Of a stretch of 64,000 bases of DNA, positions 30,333 to 43,200 are shown in pieces. Position 1 is the stretch's first letter; each line of letters opens with the position of its first letter. Position numbers and translations under genes: made by a program. The stretch is from contig OZ035960.1 of NCBI GenBank assembly GCA_964034945.1, forward strand, positions 26,275,487 to 26,339,486, in the 5' to 3' direction. The notes beneath the pieces are model-generated. The model was not told where the DNA came from and ran no database searches. It saw only the letters and a list, made by a program, of their open reading frames with translations. The DNA comes from Chrysopilus asiliformis (Eukaryota; Arthropoda; Insecta; Diptera; Rhagionidae).

Positions 30333-30512
30333 ATCAAAAAGATACAATTTGCATGGTTTAATTCAACAATACTTTGCGTGATTTGTCAACTTGAACGAGA
30401 TAGTTTTTGTACGAAGGTAACAATGGACGTGATCGCTCAGTGACAATGAACGTGATCATTTAATCACACAAAGTATAGTTGAATTAAACAACGGAAATGG
30501 TATCGTTTTGAT
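30333..30512. mobile_element. 180-bp inverted-repeat MITE
   Basis: The arms (atcaaaaagatacaatttgc...ggtttaattcaacaatactt and its reverse complement ending ggtatcgttttgat) pair over about 50 bp, with the inner part gtttaattcaacaatacttt best conserved. Target duplication not clear. Confidence 0.55.
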
Positions 30513-33195
30513 CACGAACGAAGTTGGTGCAAAATTACAAAAAAAATCCATATTATAATCTTTTGACTTAAATTTATTCCATTGGCGAAATTATAAGTTT
30601 TGGACCTCTCCGCAAAACTTTTTTTTTGGTTTCCCACAGAATCAAAAAAAAAGGTTAGAAACATTTTTTTACTAAAGTACCGATCTTTGGAGTAACATCG
30701 CTGATTACTTTTTAAAAATATTGTGTTTGTAATTTTTTGACACTTTACAAATATCTTCAAGAAATGAAAAAAATTACAAGATTCAAATATTCACCGAACT
30801 TGGAGTAAAATATCATGAATGAATTTTTTCGTATTACTTAACCGAACCTAAACCTTCGTTTTGTACCCAAAATCCAATACACAAAATCCCAAGTTTTTTT
30901 TTTATTATCTAAGTGTTTTTCTATTGTTTCAGAAAACCCAAACTTAGGTGTATTTTCTCTTGTTTACACTTTTCGAGTAATATCTTATCGATAAAATTCT
31001 CCATTGATAATACATTTAGCTGCTAATCATGCTAATAGAAAGGGTTAACATGAAAGCAACAAAAGAAAATTTTAGAATGACGAATCAAACCAGATATCCA
31101 ATAAAGTAAATTTAGTCATCTGCAAAAAAAAAAACATTTCAATTTACTTTTGCAGCGCAGTGATTTTGTTTTCAATATAAAACAAGATTTTCAAAAAAAA
31201 AATTAATATTTTATCCATTAAAGTAAAAAAAAATCAGTGAAATATTTATGAAAATATTTTAAGCAAACTTTTCTCAGGTTACGAACTGTTTTATCCAATT
31301 AACATACCAAGAGTTTAAAGCTTGGGGTAAGCAATCAATTAGTAAAATTAGTTTCAAAATCTTGAAATATTAACTCAATGAATCGAGCAAACACATGTAC
31401 GAAATTCTAACGGAATTAATTTTGCCAAGAGTAGTAAAATTTAATAAATTTTTTTATAGCATGTTTTATAATTAATTGCCTTTAATTTTTTTATGACAAT
31501 TTTTAACAACGAAATATTTGAAAAAGACCAGATTTACGTTTTTACATATTTTAGAAAAAAATTAAACCCAACCAAAATTGCAAACTGAAATGTCGCAAAG
31601 AGAGAGAGAGAGAGTGAGTGAGCGGTTGAAAAACAGCAATAATTAACTTTATGTGCTTATAATTTATAGTAAAAACCCCTGAAAAAATTAAATAAAAATC
31701 ATATCCATTTAATTTTTGATTCCAAATAACATCCCTTCGTAACAAATCTAATCTCGTATTAATTCATCCCAAAGGACTTTCACTCTATGGTTGCGATAAA
31801 TTGCAGCATTTTGTCAAATTGTCACCACTCGAGTTTAAAATGACTAACCATAACCAATTAGAGAAATATGTTCATCTTTAACTGAAAAGATAAAGAGATC
31901 CTTTTTTTTAAAAGACAAAAGAATGAATGACATCCTACAGGTCCTTTTATTTAGGAACATCCCTCACAATGAGTGTTGCCATGTTGTGGTGTAGCAAACT
32001 GTCATCCTTCTGTCTTCAACCAAATGATTTGTAGCCGTTTTTTCGGTTTTTGTCTTCTCCCTATCATCCTGTTGGTTAACTAGGACACTTTGTACGTATT
32101 TATGTCGTATGTATCATTCACTTGCACATACATACATTGGTAAAACAATATTTCCTTGTTATAACTCAATTAGAGTTGTTGGGCACAGGGGACTTAGCAA
32201 TAAGCAATAAGAAACGCCCAGGGAAACATTTGTCATAAAACATTTAGGGAATTTAGTCGTCGTTTTTTTATGTGTATTTTTTGCATATAAATTTATATTT
32301 GTGTACCTATAATATAAATTTATATTTGTGTACCTATATATATTTACATTATCCTTGTTGGTCCTTTGCGTGAAGTTCACATCGTCATCGTCAGTCATTT
32401 CTAATTCAGATTTATCAGACAGGCATTGGTGAAAAGTGCTGGAAGAGGTTAAAAACTGACTGTTGGTTGATCCCATTTCGCTTATTGACAAGCATGCTAG
32501 TTCGGAAATCGAACTGTTCAAGAACCGAAAACAATTTTCTCATACCACACTATAGAAAATGCAAATTCGTTGTGGGGGCGGGGGGGGGGGGGGGGGGGGG
32601 GGGGGGGAAGCGGATTATCAAGGTTTTGAAAAGATAAAATTCGATTAACCCTCGAATATAAAATTCGATTCATAGGCAGAAATATTGTTCATAAACCGAA
32701 ACATTTTTTGGTTTAAAAAATAGTTCATAAACTTAATAGCCCACATGTGTTTATACACCGAGATTCCGCTAATAAAACCGACTTTACACTATCAAAATGT
32801 GTTTTTGCCAGTTCTTCTCCCACTTATTAACACTTCACATCCCCCTATCCTATACCCAAGTACTTTTATATATGTAATTTTCAGGCTGATGACATAATCC
32901 GCAATGGCTCTTAGGTTGCAGTTTATTCGCCTAAGCATCCAATGTTGTAAAGAGTGTCCTTAAATCAGGATAAGCAATTTCGAAAATTGATCCCTGAGGA
33001 CTATTTTGTACGACTTGTTTGTTTCTATGCTTGTAACAGAAAAATTCTTCTATATTATAAGGAAAAATCCTTCTAGCACATGGCTTTACTTTACTCTGCT
33101 ATAGAGGGAAAGTATTGTATTCATGGCGAAGACCGATGAGAACGGGAGCAGATAGAAACTTTTTGATCAGTACGAAATCCGTTTCAGCCCAAATT
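30513..33195. other. Intronic stretch, mostly featureless
   Basis: No gene recognised. Small items: an AG run at about 31597-31620, a 27-bp tandem duplication ataaatttatatttgtgtac (32284-32336), and a poly-G run noted separately. The piece at about 31930-32150 is less AT-rich and unique within the window. Confidence 0.4.
32572..32608. repeat. Long poly-G run
   Basis: After gtgggggc there is an uninterrupted run of roughly 28-30 G, ending at aagcgg. One of the longest G homopolymers expected in an AT-rich genome; the length may be affected by assembly error. Confidence 0.85.
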
Positions 33196-33900
33196 ATGAG
33201 GACGTCCGTGCATCTGTCGGTCTATCGGTCTGTCGGTCTGTCAGTCTGTCGGTCTGTCGGTCTGTCGGTCTGTCGGTCTGTCGGTCTGTCGGTCTGTCGA
33301 TCTGTCGGTCTGTCGAACTATCAGTCTGTCGGTCTGTCTGTCTATCGGTCGGTCTGTCTATCTGTTGGTCTGTTATGTATTTTAAATAGCTCGAGAACGC
33401 GTTGAGCTATCGACTTGAATTTTTTTGTAAATGGGAGTTTCCGAAAATCGTAGTTTTCTATCAACTTTTGGAAAAATAACGTTAGGTATAACAGGTACCT
33501 ACATACATTTTTTTTTTTGAAAAAATACAGTTTGTTGAAAATTCCACGAAAACTTTGCGCTTTTTTTTAAAGGAAATAAAATTTTATAATATTTAACTTT
33601 AACGTATGTTAAAGTCTAACGGTTCTCAACATATTTCGAAAAAATACAGTTTTTTGAAAACTGCTCGGAAATTGTGGGCTTTTGACAAAAAAGTCAAATA
33701 ACCAAATTCTGCATTTTCCCCTTTAAAGGTTTTTACGTATCTTTAACGGTTCTCGAAATATTTGAAAAAAAAATTTTTTACATATTTTTCCCGAAACTAA
33801 ATATTGCAGAGGAAAATTTTGTGTTGACCACAACTGATATGTTTATTTGAAGTACATTATAAGGGTAGTATACCACAAGATTCAACCGCTAAATATCTTT
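33196..33900 (+). repeat. Family G microsatellite-associated repeat
   Basis: A (GTCGGTCT)n tract at about 33206-33375 is followed by the core gttgagctatcgacttgaat (about 33398), then several poly-T/A-rich units repeating gaaaaaatacagttttttga. Same order of parts as families B and D, but different surrounding sequence. Confidence 0.6.
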
Positions 33901-33998
33901 CGAAATGTTGCACAATCACATTTTTTCTTAAAAATGATTAAATAATTGGCACATCAGTTGTAAAAGGAATTTAAACAGTTAAACATTTAAACAGCTTA

Positions 33999-34419
33999 GG
34001 GCCCAGTTATAGCGTTCCGTAAGAATGATCAGTAAAATTTTTTAATCCAGATTTATTTACTTCTTCTACACCCAATTCTTATATTTTTTTAGTTCAAAAC
34101 GTGTTTATACACGTCTAATTACCATTTACATTAAATGAAATTGTTATTACATGAGTAATTTTTCCAAAAAACACGATTTAATTTTTTAAATTTTTTTTAC
34201 GTATACGAAAATTTTTTTTTACGTAAAAAAAATTAAATCGTGTTTTTTGGAAAAATTACTCATGTAATAACAATTTCATTTAATGGAAATGGTAATTAGA
34301 CGTGTATAAACACGTTTTAAACTAAAAAAATATAAGAATTGGGTGTATTAGTAAAGAAATCGGAATTAAACAATTTCACTGACAGAAGTTTACTGATCGC
34401 TATAACTATAACTGGTCCC
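33999..34419. mobile_element. Harbinger-type hairpin MITE
   Basis: 421 bp, almost entirely self-complementary: outer ends GGGCCCAGTTATAG and CTATAACTGGTCCC, inner arms such as acacccaattcttatatttt and aaaatataagaattgggtgt. TTA flanks both ends (33996-33998 and 34420-34422). The loop is a short AT-rich stretch at about 34195-34225. Confidence 0.8.
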
Positions 34420-34422
34420 TTA

Positions 34423-36043
34423 GAACGAATTAACGAAATTTTGGTGAAAATTTGTAACTGCTGATTATACCACATTTAAATATAGTTTTATTAAAAGGAT
34501 CAGAACTATGTACATTTACCCTATGTAATTCTATACGATTGTGCTCCTTGTATACAATATCTATTTTAAGGAATTGGGGAATTCTTTTCCTTAAAATGTT
34601 CTGAAATCTGTGGGCCAAATGGGAAAAGGCGAGCGGACAGACAAAAATTTCCTCGACTTTTGCCTTGTTGACAGTTTTACGATACCGAAGGGTTACTTAA
34701 AGCGACATACGGACAAAAACTGCAATCGAAAGTGAACGTAGAGGAGCTTACCTATAACAAGGTATATAAGGTACTGGAATAAATGGTGCTTTGGAAGTAT
34801 AGTTATTGTACCATTCGGTGCCTGTCTTATATCTATCTCTGTATTATCCCTTTTTTGGGACTCATAAAATGCCCATAAGGACGAATTTTATGAGAGATCA
34901 TAAAAATCAATTGTACTAGTCCCAAAAGATGTTGAAAAAACGACAAAAATAACAAAATAAGACATTTAAAAACATGAGAAGTTTTCAAATGTTTGTCCGT
35001 TGAAAACGTTGAGCCTCGTTTATTGAACATTCATCGGAGATCATACAAAAAAGCCGAACTAAAATTTGATAGATTTAAATATTTCATCTTTACGCAACCC
35101 AGGGAAAAAAAATTCCCGGAATCTTGGTCCCTTTCGAACGATGTGTAAAAATCTTCCCGGTAGTTTTTCTTTTTGGGATTTTCCAGAAATTGACGATGGG
35201 AACATGAATGGTAAAAGAAGGTTAAATGGAATTTTACTTGAATCTATTAGGTATAAAAGGGATCGGATATCATCGAGGTTAGGTTCTGCCCCCTTTAGAG
35301 CTTTTAACGTATTTTTATTATCACTTAATTTTTCCCAATTGTTATCTGGTTTCATCCTTTTCATAGGCAATAAAACCTATTTTAAAGAGAAAAATATTTT
35401 CGTACATAAGCCAATTAGCACGTTTTCAGATAATACTCGTAATAAGATGAAAAACCTTTTTGTCCCTATTGAATAAATTACACAGTATTCAAGAATTTAT
35501 TTCATTTTATAGATTTCTTGTCGGTATATTTTACTAAAGAAATTTGTCGATATGGCTTTTAAGGTATATTCACACTGACATCTCTATTGAGAGAAGTTAA
35601 AAATCTATTTTATTTACAACCGCTCGGATTATGATGTAAGCGATGTAAGAAGAGAAAAGTCAGGATCAGTGAACACTTAACTTGTTTACCGCTTATAAAA
35701 TCTATTTTATTAATGAGGTGTTAAATAAAGAAAGCAAATTTTAACTTTTTTATTGTTTTATTTACTTTCCGTGTCCAATTTATATAGATAAATGGTTATT
35801 AGGGAGGTTAAAACATTATAATCATATGTAAATTAATTTAAATATTATTTTGAGGTTAAGGTTTTAAGATGAATCAAATTAGAACTCTTTAGAGACCTTC
35901 ATATTATGGCTTGTCCAGCTTTTAAAATTTGTTTTAAAGAACATCTTTTTAAAAAAATAAAAGTAATTTCTAAGGGGTGTTTAGACTATTTGTATGTACA
36001 TTTTATTAGTTTTGTTCAAAAATAAACGAGTTTTTGCAGCTTT
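34423..36043. other. Intronic stretch with a pair of overlapping open frames
   Basis: Opposite-strand open frames overlap at 35066-35476 (plus, 136 codons) and 35059-35370 (minus, 103 codons). The minus frame (MPMKRMKPDNNWEKLSDNKN...) is hydrophilic and protein-like, but neither matches a family I know. No splice or promoter context. Possibly a relic; not called as a gene. Confidence 0.3.
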
Positions 36044-36592
36044 TAGGCTCTGTTTACACATGCGATTTTTCTTTAACTTCTCCGCGAATTTTATTCAGAA
36101 TTTGTACCATGAATTTTATTCATCTATTGCAGAATAAATTCACTTACGCCCCGTTTACACTTGCAATTTTTTCTTGAACTTCTCAGCGAATTTTATTCAG
36201 AATTTATACCACGAATTTTATTCATCTATCGCAAAATGAAACCGCTTAGCAAAAGTTGTCAAAATTTGAATTTATTCGGACGGTTTTATATTAAAAAAAA
36301 AGTCTTTCAGGAATAATTTTCTGAATTTTGTGTCGTAGTGTAGTGTAAACTGTTGTGCTACATGAATTTAGTGTCGGAGATTAAAATTTGCGAAATAAAT
36401 TGTCAGGTGGAAACGGCGCCTTAGCCAAAGTCATCGAAATTTGAATTTATTCTGAAAAAACTCGAGTGCCTGCGTCTTTCAGGAATAAATTTTTGAATTT
36501 TGTGTTGTAGTGTAAACGGTTGGGCAACATAAATTTAGTGCCGAATAATAAAATTCGTATAATAAAGTGTCCGGTGTAAACAATCCCTTAGA
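36044..36592 (+). mobile_element. Two overlapping family F copies
   Basis: ggctctgtttacacatgcga and again ccccgtttacacttgcaatt start two F heads 110 bp apart. Two F tails follow (gataaaatttgcgaaataaa variants; gaataataaaattcgtataa), ending ccggtgtaaacaatccctta. Probably one F element inserted in or recombined with another. Confidence 0.55.
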
Positions 36593-37760
36593 AACGCTTA
36601 AATTTTTTTTTATGAATTGTAGAAGTTTGGGCCACAAGGTTGAACGAGGTTAATAAAAGAAACACGTCTACTCTGTCTGACTGCTTTAATAAGAATGTAT
36701 AATATTCGTTTACCTAATAGAATATGACCGAATGCCAAACGGAAATAATACAGTAATAATACAGCAAAAGTACTAAAGTATTGGAAACAATTGCAAAAGT
36801 ACTACAGTGGCTTACAGAATATAGGAAGAAAGCTTTGTGCTGGGTTTATTTGCTATAGCCCCATAATTTTTCTATCTCCAGAAATAGAGCGAATCTGACC
36901 AAACCACTTCCGTATTCTGAATCAATGATGTTAAATTATCGGAAAATGATCATAATTTCGTCGGCAATAAAATAGCTGTTATGGGCTGCAATTGTATTGA
37001 TGTTTTCACTTCATTATTAAATTTAGTTTTCTCCATTATTAAATGCTTTTTTTGTCTATAAGTGAATTTATTTAAAATGGCTCAAAGCTAGTTTTGCCCT
37101 GAAGGGCATTTTTCCCACCATTGCTGCTAGGGCAGCCATTTTTTAAACAATCCTTATGCTATGCAACTCAGCTATCCCTTAGCAACGCACTATTTCTATC
37201 GGCATAAAAACCAGATTAAAATGATATAAGTTTACAAAGGGTTCCCAAGATAAAGTCATCAAAAATAGTAGATAAAGATTTTAAAAGGTAAAAAAACATT
37301 TCTTCCAATAAAAATTGTGATGGTATCTAAAAAAGTTGAAATTTTTGAGCCTCTTTTGGATTTAATGATCAATGGTCAGTTCACAGTTTTTACCAACTTA
37401 TGTAATAATTTTTTATTGAATTTTTCTCGAGCAATTTTCAACTATGAACAATCCCATCCAACCTTTAAGCGCAAAAGTAACAAAAAATGATTTTTTTTCC
37501 AAACAACAACATTTATGGAAAAAGCAACATTATCGAAGTTGAAAAACTGTAGGGAGGAAAACAACAACAAAGCGAGGGCACTAATGACGATAGTCATAAA
37601 AATAATTTTTTATTTCATCGTTTTTTCTCCGGTTTTGTCAAATATTAAGAAAAAAAAGTAATTTCGAGTCATGCAAGGGACCAGCAGGCATAAAAACGTA
37701 ACGTTTGAATCGAAACAAGCTAAAAAAAAAACAACAACGTGGGAAGGAGGGGTTAATTAT
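36593..37760. other. Intronic stretch with no recognised feature
   Basis: No gene. A small palindrome tgccctgaagggca lies near 37094. Confidence 0.35.
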
Positions 37761-38290
37761 ACATTGTTGGAAGCCTGAGCCATAGTTGACTTTCTATCTG
37801 AATGGTGGAATTGGAATGGAGCGTGGAATGTGGATTGGATGGAATACGTTTGAATTATTTTCGATTATCTTGATATCTGAATGTACGAATGAGTATCTAC
37901 TGCCGCCGCCCTCTTTCGATGCCAATCCCAATTGCCTAAACTGGTTTTTCGGTTTCCACATCTTTAAACCTACCAGCCAGGTACAAAATTGATCACATGA
38001 CTTCAACCATCTTGAACACATGCATGTTCGAGCCAACCAACAGCCAGCGAACAGCTGAAACAGCCCGCAAAACACGACATTGTGCTCCCCTTTAAGGAGA
38101 AAACAAAAATTTTTGTAAAGCATATATTCCTCGTTTTTGTTAAGTGCTAGGGATTGGAGTTTGAAATTGGGATCGTTGCGTGCCTTTTGCTTGATGGCCG
38201 CGGCCAGGTTGTTGCATGTCAAAGAATTGTAAGGAAAAAATTTATTGCCTTTATGGCTTCAAATAAAGTCATAAAATTTATCCACGGTAA
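37761..38290. promoter_or_regulatory. Unique, GC-richer island in the caudal intron (candidate regulatory)
   Basis: This segment shares nothing with the repeat families of the window and is less AT-rich (for example ccgccgccctctttcgatgc). Its right edge (about 38235-38285) packs several caudal-like core sites: tttatgg, cataaa, caataaatt. No coding frame is convincing. The enhancer role is an inference from composition and context only. Confidence 0.25.
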
Positions 38291-40204
38291 GCCCGCAAGA
38301 AAAAGTTAAAAAAAAATGAGATAAATTATACTACGCGATTGTAAAAATTATTCAGACATGTTAAAATTAAATCGGATAAAAGCACAATTTTTAGCACAAA
38401 ATCCGAAAGAGAGAGCTGGCTACAAATGGAATACATATGGGTAATGGCATTTGAATTTGATTGGAAGCTTATATCATATGTGTGTGCGACAGAAATCAAA
38501 AAAGGTAACCGCAAAAAGGTTATTATGTCAGGACAATTTTGACATTGCTATGCCATTAACTCGTAACAATTTTATTGAAAATTTAAAATTTCTGATAAGT
38601 TTCATACTATCGAATTTTGGTTTAAATCCGCATCCGCGAATCAATTGTCGGAATATTTTTTTTTGGTTTTGCAAGAACGGCTAAAACAAAACAATAAAGA
38701 AGCAACATATTTTATATACAAAAATTCTAGAAAAAAACAAGACTTGGACGAAATTAAATAAATCAAATCCGGTAAAAAACAATAAATATGTACCGCAGGT
38801 GAAATTCTTTTAACTGAATGCTGTGAAATGATTTAAATCAACAACTATTCAGATCAAGCGAAACTTTAATATTTTTTTGATACAGGTCACGTTTCATAAT
38901 TAAATGCATCTTAAATTGTGAAAATAACAATTGAAAAATGTGCCGCAGGCGAAAATGCGCCGAAAATAATATAATTTAAAACAACCCTCAGAAAAAATAG
39001 AGTATGTTTTGCTTATTTAATGATCATTTTTTCTAACATTTGATGAATCAGAACACTAAATTGCATATTCCGAAACAAAAGTTTTTTTTACCGGAACAAC
39101 ATGCCTAAATTCGGGACGTATGGTTACCCTAATTATACCGATATATCTACATATGCTTGTTAAATGGTGCTCATCAATTTACTCATCACAAATTTTTATT
39201 TAAAAAATATCAAAAAATGGCATATATTTATTTCTATGGAAAACCATACCGACAAAGAGCGTTTTAAGAAAGCTTTAAATCGTCTTTTATGGACCACCAT
39301 AAACAAAATTCCTTGGTTTTTTATATAAGAAACCAAAAAAGACAAAACAATTGAATTTTTTATGGAAGTGTAGCAGTGGAAAATTAGAAGTTGTAAAAGT
39401 TAGACTATTTAGTTGGATCAATAGACAAAAAAATGTTAAGCCCAATTGATTTTGGCGTTTTTTTTTTGAATTTATAGCTTTGGGAGTCAGTAAAATATAA
39501 AAATCAATGATCATAATAAATTTATGAGAGCATTTTTTTCTGAAACCAGTATTTCAATTCAATTGCCTCAATTGAATCGCTCGATTTATTGATTTACCAT
39601 TAACAATTATAGTTTAATGAACCTTTTAACAGGTGAAATAATGATTTTTTCATTTAGGTGTAAAAAAAGGTACAACTTTATGAAGTTATTCAAACACTTT
39701 AGAGAAAATTTCATATGTAAAGGTAAACAATCGATTTTATATATAATTTTGAACAAAAAAATACAGTAAGAAGCCGTATTAGATAAAGCAAGTTTTTGAA
39801 TCCGAATATTTAATATCCACAACATCTTATGTAAAAGAATTCCACCTCGTATCTACTAAGAATTCTATAACTCCAAAGAATGGATACCAAAACCGATAAA
39901 ATATATTTATAAAAATGAAAGCCTTAAGAAAATTTAGCAGGTGAACGCGAATAAAAATTTGCATTTCACACAAACTTAATTTATATTGAATTTTCTGACT
40001 CGAGGCCGTAAATCACAAAATTCCCGAAAAAAAAGATCTCCCAAATGTGCAGGGCACAACATAAATTTATGACACCCAGTTCAATTTTTTACAAAATATG
40101 AAATTTATAATAAAAAATGTTACTGTTTTAAGGTGTGTACTTTACGCAATAAAATTAATTTAGTAACGGTGAAAACATAACTTTGGAAAAATTGTAGAAA
40201 ATTT
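38291..40204. other. Intronic stretch
   Basis: No gene. At about 39106-39128 a lone end ttcgggacgtatggttaccc followed by TA resembles the right terminus of a TAGGGTAACC hAT-type MITE; no left end found. Confidence 0.35.
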
Positions 40205-40625
40205 TGATTTTATACAAAAAACTATAATTGCCAATCTGGAAATTATTGAAAACCCGTATGGCGATTTAAGCGAACGGCGAACAGTTGTATCAAAATTCCA
40301 TTTTGAAGTCAAACTTTCCAAAAAGATTTTTTAAAATTTATTCCAATCGGATTTTGATGTATGGGAGTTTTATGTAGAATCATATCCTAAATAACTTTTG
40401 TTCTTGCACTTGATAACAAGTACCGTTTTTGAGATATTCGCAAGTCTTTAGCTCAATCCGCGCCACAGACGGACGGACGGACGGACATGCAAAAATTAAT
40501 TATTTTTATCAGTCTAAACACACTGGTGTAATTCATTTTTGTGTGTGATGACGGGTCTTGGCGTTACAAACGGTAAGGCAAATTTAATAAACCCTTTGGT
40601 TTTACCATACGGGTATAAAAAAACC
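40205..40625 (-). mobile_element. DINE-1-like element (family B), copy 3
   Basis: Reverse-oriented copy: 3' hairpin end ataattgccaatctgg at about 40225, cccgtatgg near 40254, the core caagtctttagctcaatccg at 40441, a short (ACGG)n tract at about 40466-40485, and the 5' head accatacgggtata at about 40605-40618. Internally deleted relative to copy 1. Confidence 0.7.
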
Positions 40626-41916
40626 TAATAAAATTAAAATCGTAAATTACTTGAAAAACAAAAACCAAATCGCTTTGACAACAAGAGAATCGTCACATGT
40701 CAATACAGAAATTGTAAAAAAAAAATCTTCGAAAAATATCCGTAAAGATAACAGATAAGAGACAACTTTTAAAAGAGCAACGAAAAAAACTGTTCAAATC
40801 ATTTTAATTGTGGCAATTAAACCAAATTGCTATTTGTGAATGTTAATAACTAAGCTCGGCATTTATTCGCGCAAGTTTAGCCATTTAAGGCCTTATTTAT
40901 TTACATATCTAACATGTGAACAACTGATACAAAATTTACGTTGAAAAAACTTAAATGTCATACCTGCTATAAGTGGGATTTTTTTCATATTATTTTTCAT
41001 AATTTTCATTTTATTTAGTTTTTTAAGCGAATATACACGTAGGTATGTTAAAAAGAACACCTTATCTTAAATTTGCTCACTCGTACTTGTTGGATCGTAA
41101 TTCCCTCTATCTGCATGTCATAAATTTTATTTTCGCCTTGTCGTAACCATCTGGGGCATAGCGAGTTGAGTAATTTGTCGATATAATTTTTTACCCACAT
41201 TTTTCATCATAACAATTTCGCTTGTGTTTTTCACATTTTCGCATTTTGTTCAAAATTAACGAATGTTTATTTGATTTTGTCATTCACTAGTTTACATTGT
41301 CCCAAAATGATCTTTTAAAGTTTTAGTTTGGATAAAAGGAGCTTTCATTTTCTTTAGCGGTTTTTGGGTCAATAATATTTCTCGTCCTTGATTTTATTTT
41401 GCCAAGCATCGGAGTTTTTTTTTTTAATTTTTTATCGATAAAAATATTGTATAAATATTGTATGTTTTACACATGTGAGAAATGAATTTTAGTATTTTTG
41501 ATTTGGCATCAAAATTACAACAAAAGTTTGTTAATTAATACTTGAAAATAGCCGAGTTGACTATCAAGTAGTGCATACTCAAAATACGGCAACCAAAAAT
41601 AGTAAATTTTGAAAGAAGTTTTAAGTTTTCTTTTTTTTTTGAAATTGAGATGGACTATTTAGTTGTAGTCTCAACTCTAGCAGGCTTGGTGGGCCACGCG
41701 ATGTACCACTTTTTTCGTAACAAATGGCGGTGGTACCAAAATTGAACCTCTTATCAAATCGACGTACATTTTTGCATGAAACTTCAAACTGGTGTCAATA
41801 CAAAGAAAAATTCGTCTGCAGCACGGGCAAAAATATTTGCTATTTTTCTGTGCCTCTGAGGGTTAAATCGAGCCAATCTTTAAAAAATGGTACCATTGAA
41901 ACGTTAGCAGTGTTGC
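40626..41916. other. Intronic stretch with no recognised feature
   Basis: No gene or repeat boundary identified. The 41050-41300 part is unique in the window. Confidence 0.35.
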
Positions 41917-42009
41917 GAATCTGTCTGTCAGTCTGTTCACTGGTAGCTCGAGAACCACTAAACCGATTGAAATCAAACTTAAACGTGAAGTGCTTGGTAT
42001 CGAAAATAT
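41917..42009 (+). repeat. Family C fragment
   Basis: A short GTCT tract, then ctcgagaaccactaaaccga, as in the C copies at 42955 and 52560. Confidence 0.5.
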
Positions 42010-42715
42010 GAGAGAAGCTGCAATTGTCAGGGGCCAATCGTCAAATACTCGATATGAGAACAGACAAAATGTTTATTTAAAAAAAAACCATTTGTATGGG
42101 AGATGGACTAAGGAGTGGTCCGACTGGATTTTGATGTATGGAAGATTTATGTAAAATCGTATTCTAAACTCATTTTATCTTTATAAATTTTTCGATACAA
42201 AGCACTGTTTTCGAAAAAATTAGAAAAAAGTTTTCAATTTGTATAAAGGCAGGGAAGAGTAAGGTCCGATTGAATTTTGGTGTATGGATAAGTTACGTAA
42301 AATCCTATTCTAAACTCATTTCATCTTTATAAATTTTTCAATACGATGCACAGTTTTCGAGAAAACAGGAGAAAAGTATTCCATTTGTACGGGAGAGCAG
42401 GGAAGCAGTGGTTTGATTTTGCACGTTCAAAAACTTATTTAGAAGAAATGCAACTATATAAAATTTCAAGTCTCTAGCTCAATCCTTTCGAAAGTTATGG
42501 TGTTATAAAGTTATCACGGACAGACAGACGGACAGACAGACGGACAGACAGACGGACAGACAGACGGACAGACAGACGGACAGACAGACGGACAGACGGA
42601 CAGACGGACAGACAGACGGACAGACAGACGGACAGACAGACGGACAGACAGACAGACGGACAGACATACGGACAGACAGACGGACAGACAGACGGACTGA
42701 CATGTTAAAACAATT
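42010..42715 (-). mobile_element. DINE-like element (family D), reverse copy with long (ACGG/ACAG)n
   Basis: Ends with the tail gcaattgtcaggggccaatc, carries two tandem units of about 145 bp (42112-42255 and 42256-42404, each with tttgatgtatgg...cagttttcgagaaaa), the core caagtctctagctcaatcct (about 42466), and a 190-bp alternating GACAGACGGACA tract (42516-42706). Confidence 0.65.
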
Positions 42716-42929
42716 TTGATCCGGTTTTCTCTGTTATTTCTATCGGTTTTCTCTCTTTCAGTTAAATGGACTCTTTTCTTTTTCTGTAATACGTGAATAG
42801 AAACAAGTTGATCAGTAGCAAGGTAGGGGAGCGTGTGTTAGTAATATTTCATATTTTTTTTTTCGTGTTGCATTTAATAAAAAAAACCGCGAAGCTAAAC
42901 TATTCCATAGCCCCAATAAATTAGGATAT

Positions 42930-43200
42930 CTTACGTGTATGAATCTATTATACATATAATAGGCTTGTGTCTCTGTCTGTTCGCTTAAAACTCAAGAACC
43001 ACTGAACCGATTTGTATGAAACTTTCAGGGGTGCATACTAGCGTCAATGGGCGAGTGTTAGACCATAGGTCAATAATAAACTTTATATAAACAAGGATAT
43101 TTTTTCCTAAAACAGACAATTTTTTTTTAAAGTAAAAAAACAAAGAGTTAGCAAAACCCCTCCTTAACCACATTATAATAGATTTGTTCTCTCTCATGTA
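42930..43200 (+). repeat. Family C repeat
   Basis: ggcttgtgtctctgtctgtt, then caagaaccactgaaccgatt tgtatgaaactttcagggg, then tagaccataggtcaataata. Matches 52550-52700 in order. Confidence 0.6.

Noticed and set aside
32159..32521. 120-codon minus-strand frame
   Set aside because: Includes a translated 27-bp tandem duplication and no recognisable domain; no splice or promoter context.
33115..33405. 96-codon frame with repeated SVGLSVCR
   Set aside because: Microsatellite translation; no start context or homology.
37794..38222. 142-codon minus-strand frame
   Set aside because: No family resemblance, odd Cys/Trp-rich composition, and the opposite strand is also partly open; more likely unique non-coding DNA.
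42503..42703. 66-codon frame of VCPSVCLS repeats
   Set aside because: Microsatellite translation.
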